Source of the DNA: a virus
Virus record (IMG/VR): IMGVR_UViG_3300017750_000091
Location: 1 to 26,353 of that record
Direction: 5' to 3' (one strand)
DNA length: 26,353 bases
The notes beneath the pieces are model-generated. The model made no database searches, was not told where the DNA came from, and worked only from the letters and a program-made list of their open reading frames with translations. Shown here piece after piece: positions 20,820 through 26,353 of this stretch. Positions within the stretch are counted from its first letter, which is position 1. Each line of letters begins with the position of its first letter. The translations under genes and the position numbers were made by a program.

Positions 20820-22151
20820 ATGAGACCATTAAATAGACCAATGTTTAGATACGGCGGCCCTATTAAAGAGGGTATCATGGATGGTATTCGAGAACCTAAA
20901 AGAGATGGTAACATAGTTGGAGGACGTCAGTCACCTAAACTAGCTGGTGCCCATCCTTTAAAAGATGCAAGCGGTAGAGAACATCACCTATTTCCTGCTG
21001 GTGTTGCAATAGGTGCAGGTTTAAACGCTTTAAGAATAGGTGCTATGAGAATGGCTCCAAGAGCAATTACAGGAATTAAAAATTTCTTTAGAACACAAAC
21101 AGGTTCGGTAGGACCAGGATCTGTAAAAATACCAGCAGCTCCTGGTACAAAAGGAAGATTTTTACCACAAAATGTAAAAACTGTACAAAAATCTGGGCCA
21201 GAGATGCCTATATATTCACCTAACTTTTTAGGTAGAGATCCATCAGTTAAATTAGTTGGCGGTGTCTACAAAGCAGTTACAGATCCAAGAGTAACTGGTG
21301 TAGCTGGTAAAGCAGCTAGATTAGTATTCTCTCCTACAGGAGCAATAACTGGTTTACTTTATGCAAACGGAAGATATTTTAATAAAGACACTGGAGAAGA
21401 GGTTCCACCACCACCAAATGCAGGTGATTTAAAAATTGGTGACAGAGTCACTGGCACGTCTGGAGCACCAGGAGGCGGGGACCCGGGAATGTATTTAGAA
21501 CCTCAAGCTAAAGGCAATGAGGGTGCAACATTATCAGCTGATGAATTACGTAAGAAAAGAGTTGAAAGATACAGAGACATTATGGATATCAAAGGTATGA
21601 ACAAAGATGCTGCATACAATTCTTTAATTGAAGCAAGTAGAATAATTAATGAGTCTGGTGATTTCAAAGGTGATCTTAAATCAGGTAATTTAATTAACCA
21701 AGTTATTCAGGCAACAAGTAAAGCATTTGACAAACCTAAAGCAACTAAAGATGCAATTGATACACTTATACTTAAAGGTGAAATTGAAAAAGATATTAAA
21801 GCTTCTGATCCACAAACTCAGGCAAAAGCTGATCTACTACAAAAACAAATAAAAATTGCTGATAAAACATTAGCAGGCGACACCTTTACAGATATTATTA
21901 CTGAAAGATATTCAAAAGGTAAAGTACCAAGAGGTAAAGAATTAGCTGGCATACTTCGTGCAACAGAAAAAGTTGACGTATCAGTAATTGACTCAACTGA
22001 CATACCACAAGGTGTAGATGCACAAACATTCTTTGAAGCACAAGTTAATGAAAAAATTTCTAAGGGAGAACAAGTCGTTCCAGGTTACTATGTTATCGAT
22101 GATAGAGTACTTGTTATAGATCAACAAGGTAAAGTAAGCCCTATTTTATAG
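20820..22151 (+). CDS. Probable internal virion protein with MFRYGGPIKEGIMDGI start
   Basis: The 443-residue protein opens with MRPLNRPMFRYGGPIKEGI, continuing MDGIREPKR, a start that recurs in marine phage contigs. Next is a hydrophobic helix near residues 59-75 (FPAGVAIGAGLNALRIGAM), a Gly/Pro/Lys-rich region and another hydrophobic stretch (LVFSPTGAITGLLYANGRYF). A long charged helical C-terminal half follows (LRKKRVERYRDIMDIKGMN; IDTLILKGEIEKDIKA). It ends in a small beta domain (VPGYYVIDDRVLVID). Its position between two putative internal proteins supports a role in DNA ejection or core assembly. AGGAA precedes the ATG. No enzyme motif is seen. Confidence 0.5.
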   Translation: MRPLNRPMFRYGGPIKEGIMDGIREPKRDGNIVGGRQSPKLAGAHPLKDASGREHHLFPAGVAIGAGLNALRIGAMRMAPRAITGIKNFFRTQTGSVGPGSVKIPAAPGTKGRFLPQNVKTVQKSGPEMPIYSPNFLGRDPSVKLVGGVYKAVTDPRVTGVAGKAARLVFSPTGAITGLLYANGRYFNKDTGEEVPPPPNAGDLKIGDRVTGTSGAPGGGDPGMYLEPQAKGNEGATLSADELRKKRVERYRDIMDIKGMNKDAAYNSLIEASRIINESGDFKGDLKSGNLINQVIQATSKAFDKPKATKDAIDTLILKGEIEKDIKASDPQTQAKADLLQKQIKIADKTLAGDTFTDIITERYSKGKVPRGKELAGILRATEKVDVSVIDSTDIPQGVDAQTFFEAQVNEKISKGEQVVPGYYVIDDRVLVIDQQGKVSPIL

Positions 22152-22159
22152 GAGGGTAG

Positions 22160-25100
22160 ATGGCTAACATTTTTGATACCAGTTCATACGCACCAAAAAA
22201 TAAAGTAGGTACATTTGAATCTATGCTGTCAGGTGTAGCGTCAGGTCTAATTGCTATACCAAAAGGTTTCTTTTCTTTAGGCGCAAGTCTTATGGATCTT
22301 GGAGTTAACAGCGGTAAAGCTGCTGCGGTTGAAGCTTGGTTTGATGACCTTACAGAATTTGATGAGAAAGCAGAAGCAACAGCTGCGGGTAAAATTACAG
22401 AAGCATTAGTCAACATAGGTGTACCCGGCGGTATTGCATTTAAATCTGCTAGCGGCATGGCAAAGACTGCAATGCTTGCAGGTAAAAATAATAAGTATGT
22501 AAGACTAGGAAATAAAAATTTAGTTGGTGCAGCAGACGAAGCACTAGAACTTACAGCTGCAGGTAAAGGCAGACAGTTTGTTGCCGGTGCATTAGGCGGT
22601 GGTGTAGCAGAGGGTGTGTTTGTTGGTGACGCAGAAGCTATTGGTACGTTTGGAGATCTTATTGGTGGCCCAACTAAAATAGATAGAAGTGACACGGACC
22701 CAGATGCAACAAGAGAAATATTAAATAGAATTAAATTTGGTACAGAGGGTGCATTATTTACAGGTATCCTTGGTGGTACAGGTGCAGTTATTAAAAAAAT
22801 AACAAACAGGAACAAGGGATTAGATACAGCTAACTCACAATTAGATAGATGGATTGATAAAGTTGCAGAAAAATTTAGAGCACGTAGTGGTAAGACACAA
22901 GAATTTTTTGACATAGAGAGACAGTCTATTGGTGCGCAGGCAGCTGATGCAAATGTTGCAAGAAATTTATCAAGAGAACTTGATGTAGATGTCGATAAAC
23001 TATTCCCACCAATGCGTACTGTATTCAACAAACAAAATGCAAAAGAAAGAACAAAATTTTTAGGTGACGTAAACGATGCATTGTTATCTGGTGAAGCAAG
23101 ACTTGGCGATGATGGTGTTGCAGCATTTGGAGAAATAGATGCGGTTGCTAAACAAAGAGTTATAGATGGCATTAAAAAGTTTGCACCTAATGCACAAGTC
23201 GCAGAAGAATTAGAAAAATCTATTCTTGGTGGTCTGTCTGTTATGAGAAGTAAATGGTCTGAATTATTTTCTAAACTTGGTGGTTCATTAGACGCTGCAG
23301 ATATACAAGCTTTTAAAAAATTATTTGGTGGTAAGTTTAAAAACTATCTTGGTTCTACGTACGATATCTTTCAAGACAAAAGTATTTTACCGTGGATGAG
23401 ATACAAACCTTCAGCAGAAGCAATAACTAATGCTAAAGATTTATTTAAGGCAAGTGCAAAAGAAGCAGGTAAAGATCTTACAGATTTAGAAGCAGAGCAA
23501 ATTGTAAACAACGTATTAAAAACTTCTGGATTACCTAAAGGTTTAAGAATGGACAAACCTTCTGATGCATTATTTAATATACCAGACTTCTTTGTAAATA
23601 GAACTGCATTAGATGATGCAGTTAAAAGAGGTGGAGTACCTAGAATTTCAATTAGAGATGTAGCATCAGAAGCAGATCAAAAAGTATTTAATGATTTATT
23701 TGGTAAACAAAAAAATCCTATGCAAACAATGATAGGTGGTATGGCTAAACTATCTTTAATTACAAGACGTAATTTATTTTATGATGATTTAATTAAAAAG
23801 AATGATGAAGTTGTTGCTAACTTTAGAAATGCTACAGATAAAACTACTGTTCCGCAACCTATGTTTGCTAGATCAGAAGCAGAAGCTAGAGCTTTCTTCG
23901 GTGATGACTTTACTAGAGTAGAAGTTATTGACCCTGCTCAAACTTTAAACGTAAACATTGCATCAGGTGCAAGTAATCCTTTTGGTGATATTGCACAACC
24001 TTTCTTTGCAAGACCAGGTGTTGCTGAAGCAATGAAGAACACATCTTTAAATACACAAAGCGCAGGTATATTAGGTAGACTGTATGAAAGTTTAGTATTG
24101 TATCCTAAAGCTACATCACAGATTGCTAAAACAATTTTATCACCAGTAACACATTTAAGAAACTTTGTTAGTGCTGGAGCTTTTGCTGCAGCAAACGGTA
24201 TTGTACCTGCAGCCGACACAGCAGCAATTAAACAAGCTTATCAAGCATTACAAACACCACTTAAAGGCACTAGACAACAGAATGATCTATGCCAAGAACT
24301 ATTAGAACTAGGTGTTGTAAACTCAAACGTAAGACTTGGAGATCTATCTAGACTGTTACAAGATGTAAACTTTGGTGAAACCATGACATCTGACAAAGGT
24401 ATGAGATTATTGTTAAAGCCGTTATCAAAATTAAAATCTGTATCACAAGATTTATACACAGCAGAAGATGATTTTTGGAAAATATATTCTTGGGCTGTAG
24501 AAAAATCTAGATTAGAAAAAGCATACGAAAAGATTGGTGTAACAAGAGGACAGTTTTTTAAACGTAATGGTGTTGACGTAAGACTTGATGAAAAATTTTT
24601 AAAAGAAGAAGCAGCCAATATTGTAAGAAACAATATACCTAACTATGACTATGTATCTGACTTTGTAAAAGGTTTAAGAAAACTACCTATCGGTAACTTC
24701 GTATCTTTCCCAGCAGAGATAGCTAGAACAGGTACAAATATTGTAAGACGAGCATTAAGAGAGATAAACGAAACTATAACTTTACCTGATGGTAGAACTG
24801 TAAAACCTATGGAAGGTATTGGATATACTAGATTATTAGGTTTTACGACTACAGTTGCAGCGGTACCAGTAGCTACAACAGCAGCATTTCAGGCCCTATA
24901 CGACGTCACAGACGAGGAAAGAGAAGCTATCCGTAGGTTTGCAGCCCAATGGTCTAAAAACTCTACTTTACTACCTATAAAACAAGAAGATGGTAGTTTT
25001 AAATACATAGACTTTAGTCATGCTAATGCATACGATACATTAATTAGACCGCTACAATCAGTAGTCAATGCTGTTCAAGACGGTAGAACAGATCAAGACG

Positions 25101-26059
25101 GTATCATGGATGACTTTGCAAAAGGGGTGTTCACAGCTATGTCAGAATTTGGTCAACCATTTATTTCAGAATCTATTTGGACAGAAGCAGTATTAGATAT
25201 TATTGCAAGAGGTGGTAGAACAAGAGAAGGTTTTCAAATCTACAGTGATCAAGACACAGATGGTGATAAGATGAGTAAGATAATGTCTCACTTAGTAAAA
25301 GCACAAATGCCTTTCTCTGTTGATCAATTAAAAAGATTAGATCAATCAATTGAATCTGTTGATGTAATTACTAAAGGTAAGTTTGACGAGTATGGTCAAG
25401 AGTATGAATTTGGTGATGAGTTTCAAGGACTGTTTGGTTTTAGAGCTGTCAATGTAAATCCTGGTAGAGCAATGAATTTTAAAGTTGCAGATTTTCAAAA
25501 AGGTATAAGAGATTCAAGAAGTTTATTTACTAGAGTTGTATTGAAAGGTGGACCCATTGAACCTGTAGATGTTGTTGATGCATATATAAATGCTAATCGT
25601 GCAATGTTTGATGTAAAGAAAACTTTAAAAGGTGATTTAGATGCTGCAAGACTTTTAAATATTTCTGAAACAGATTTAATAAATGCATTAGATAGAGTTT
25701 CTGACACTGAAATAAATAATATTGATCAAAACATATTTACACCCTACTCTTTATCAGCAGAAGTTGTTTCTGCAATTGGAGACAACGCTGCAAAAATTGG
25801 AGCAAGAAATCCTTTAGATGCTGCAGCTGAGGTCATAGCTAATTTAGAAGGAAGATTTAGTAATGTAAGTTTAACACTACCTGAGTTTCCTGCATTTGAT
25901 AATCCATTACAACCTATTATGCAAGACACACCATTAGGTCCTACAACACTTAACTTACCTACTATTGATGCTGAATCTGTTACAGCGCAAGTACAAGGAA
26001 GCAACTATAATAACTTGACAACACAACAAAAATTAGATTTACTATTTGGTCGAGGATAA
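22160..26059 (+). CDS. Giant internal virion protein (1299 residues), ejection/core type
   Basis: This is the largest gene of the window, preceded by an AGGAGG site. Its N-terminus has a hydrophobic helix (VASGLIAIPKGFFSLGASLM). The middle is long, charged and helical. Near residue 655-680 is SPVTHLRNFVSAGAFAAANG, a block I know from marine podovirus core proteins. Near residue 890 a hydrophobic LLGFTTTVAAVPVATTAAF segment is followed by DVTDEEREAIRRFAAQWSKN and YIDFSHANAYDTLIRPLQ, another conserved block. The C-terminal 350 residues are helical, ending in a Pro/Thr-rich tail. Size and location match the largest ejected core protein of podoviruses (the T7 gp16 position). I see no clear lysozyme or transglycosylase motif. 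Confidence 0.6.
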   Translation: MANIFDTSSYAPKNKVGTFESMLSGVASGLIAIPKGFFSLGASLMDLGVNSGKAAAVEAWFDDLTEFDEKAEATAAGKITEALVNIGVPGGIAFKSASGMAKTAMLAGKNNKYVRLGNKNLVGAADEALELTAAGKGRQFVAGALGGGVAEGVFVGDAEAIGTFGDLIGGPTKIDRSDTDPDATREILNRIKFGTEGALFTGILGGTGAVIKKITNRNKGLDTANSQLDRWIDKVAEKFRARSGKTQEFFDIERQSIGAQAADANVARNLSRELDVDVDKLFPPMRTVFNKQNAKERTKFLGDVNDALLSGEARLGDDGVAAFGEIDAVAKQRVIDGIKKFAPNAQVAEELEKSILGGLSVMRSKWSELFSKLGGSLDAADIQAFKKLFGGKFKNYLGSTYDIFQDKSILPWMRYKPSAEAITNAKDLFKASAKEAGKDLTDLEAEQIVNNVLKTSGLPKGLRMDKPSDALFNIPDFFVNRTALDDAVKRGGVPRISIRDVASEADQKVFNDLFGKQKNPMQTMIGGMAKLSLITRRNLFYDDLIKKNDEVVANFRNATDKTTVPQPMFARSEAEARAFFGDDFTRVEVIDPAQTLNVNIASGASNPFGDIAQPFFARPGVAEAMKNTSLNTQSAGILGRLYESLVLYPKATSQIAKTILSPVTHLRNFVSAGAFAAANGIVPAADTAAIKQAYQALQTPLKGTRQQNDLCQELLELGVVNSNVRLGDLSRLLQDVNFGETMTSDKGMRLLLKPLSKLKSVSQDLYTAEDDFWKIYSWAVEKSRLEKAYEKIGVTRGQFFKRNGVDVRLDEKFLKEEAANIVRNNIPNYDYVSDFVKGLRKLPIGNFVSFPAEIARTGTNIVRRALREINETITLPDGRTVKPMEGIGYTRLLGFTTTVAAVPVATTAAFQALYDVTDEEREAIRRFAAQWSKNSTLLPIKQEDGSFKYIDFSHANAYDTLIRPLQSVVNAVQDGRTDQDGIMDDFAKGVFTAMSEFGQPFISESIWTEAVLDIIARGGRTREGFQIYSDQDTDGDKMSKIMSHLVKAQMPFSVDQLKRLDQSIESVDVITKGKFDEYGQEYEFGDEFQGLFGFRAVNVNPGRAMNFKVADFQKGIRDSRSLFTRVVLKGGPIEPVDVVDAYINANRAMFDVKKTLKGDLDAARLLNISETDLINALDRVSDTEINNIDQNIFTPYSLSAEVVSAIGDNAAKIGARNPLDAAAEVIANLEGRFSNVSLTLPEFPAFDNPLQPIMQDTPLGPTTLNLPTIDAESVTAQVQGSNYNNLTTQQKLDLLFGRG

Positions 26060-26060
26060 T

Positions 26061-26249
26061 ATGGCTAGAAACGCATTACAAAAAATAGAGGACCACGAAA
26101 AGCTTTGTAGAATCATGCAAAAGCAAACGCATGACAAGATACATAAGCTTGAACGTCAAATTAACCGCGTAGAAAGCATCTTATTAGTGTCTACTGGAGC
26201 GTTGATCTCGGGTATGGCATATGTTATATTTGCTTTAATTATTAGATAA
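26061..26249 (+). CDS. Small XhlA-like membrane protein, probable holin or lysis accessory
   Basis: I place the start at the ATG at 26061, which has GAGGA at 26052-26056, rather than a TTG at 26046 inside the previous gene. The 62-residue product has an N-terminal charged coiled-coil (about 8-38: KIEDHEKLCRIMQKQTHDK, then IHKLERQINRVE) and one C-terminal membrane helix (41-61: LLVSTGALISGMAYVIFALI). This is the plan of XhlA-type proteins, which assist holins in lysis. The next gene appears to be a peptidoglycan peptidase, which supports a lysis role. A spanin-like or holin role is the alternative. Confidence 0.65.
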   Translation: MARNALQKIEDHEKLCRIMQKQTHDKIHKLERQINRVESILLVSTGALISGMAYVIFALIIR

Positions 26250-26260
26250 AAAAAATTTTC

Positions 26261-26353
26261 ATGCAGCTATCGAAACACTTTACTTTAAGAGAAATGACCA
26301 ATTCTATGACCGCGCAACGGAAAGGAATTGATAATACACCAGGAGCAGGTGAA
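26261..26353 (+). CDS. Start of M15-type peptidase (probable endolysin), cut by the window edge
   Basis: The reading frame from the ATG at 26261 stays open to the window end (31 codons): MQLSKHFTLREMTNSMTAQR, then KGIDNTPGAGE. The 'LSKHFTLREMT.S.TA.r.GIdN.P' start is that of phage M15A zinc peptidases (D-Ala-D-Ala carboxypeptidase-like), which serve as endolysins. The zinc-binding residues lie beyond the window. There is no clear ribosome site (an A-run precedes). It follows the XhlA-like gene by 11 bases. Confidence 0.75.
   Translation, partial: MQLSKHFTLREMTNSMTAQRKGIDNTPGAGE

Noticed and set aside
22141-23172. 343-residue open frame on the minus strand
   Set aside because: It lies wholly opposite the 1299-residue gene, has a Ser/Pro/Ala-rich low-information product typical of an antisense shadow, and no other minus-strand gene exists in the window.
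26046-26060. TTG-started extension of the XhlA-like gene
   Set aside because: The ATG at 26061 has GAGGA at a good distance. The extension lies inside the previous gene.

Overview
The window is part of the late (structural) region of a tailed bacteriophage. All genes lie on the + strand and are packed nearly end to end. The DNA is AT-rich, with AGA/GGA/TTA/ACA codons dominating. The proteins match families I know from marine podovirus genomes and metagenomic phage contigs: a LamG-like decoration protein, P22 gp4-like and SU10-type tail adaptors, glycine-rich and 'TLTNKTL' tail fibres, and Gly/Ala/Gln-rich internal virion proteins. A marine short-tailed phage of a low-GC host, plausibly SAR11-like alphaproteobacteria, is my inference. 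No host marker is present.

Layout. 1-246: the 3' end of an upstream gene and a small coiled-coil protein in an overlapping frame. 404-1222: a decoration-type virion protein followed by a UUCG-hairpin terminator. 1275-4081: head-completion and tail-adaptor proteins. 4096-8565: tail fibre and adhesin proteins, including one with a cupredoxin-like domain, WG motifs and 22-residue repeats, and one glycine-rich adhesin. 8606-14626: a nine-gene cassette of overlapping enzyme genes. Seven encode 2-oxoglutarate/Fe(II) oxygenase-type proteins (eight domains, one degenerate), one a TylF-like O-methyltransferase and one a PAPS-type sulfotransferase. 14657-16840: a large tail-hub-like protein. 16840-26059: small structural proteins and probable internal/ejection proteins, ending with a 1299-residue protein. 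26061-26353: a lysis module with a small XhlA-like membrane protein and the start of an M15-type peptidase.

The most unusual element is the enzyme cassette, which sits between tail-fibre and tail-hub genes. It starts with a sigma70-like promoter placed almost on the first start codon and runs through eight consecutive start/stop overlaps. Hydroxylation (or another Fe/2OG oxidation), O-methylation and sulfation are the sort of steps used to tailor a glycan, a small molecule or a protein surface. Candidate targets are host surface glycans or the phage's own Gly/Pro-rich adhesin next door. The sequence does not reveal the substrate.

A second theme is mosaicism in the tail: one roughly 70-85-residue module recurs in three otherwise unrelated tail proteins (1606-2550, 2550-3347, 14657-16840). 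A third is a short Gly-Gly-hydrophobic motif scattered over the internal virion proteins. No tRNA, CRISPR array, insertion sequence or integrase was seen. Every gap between genes is under 160 bases.
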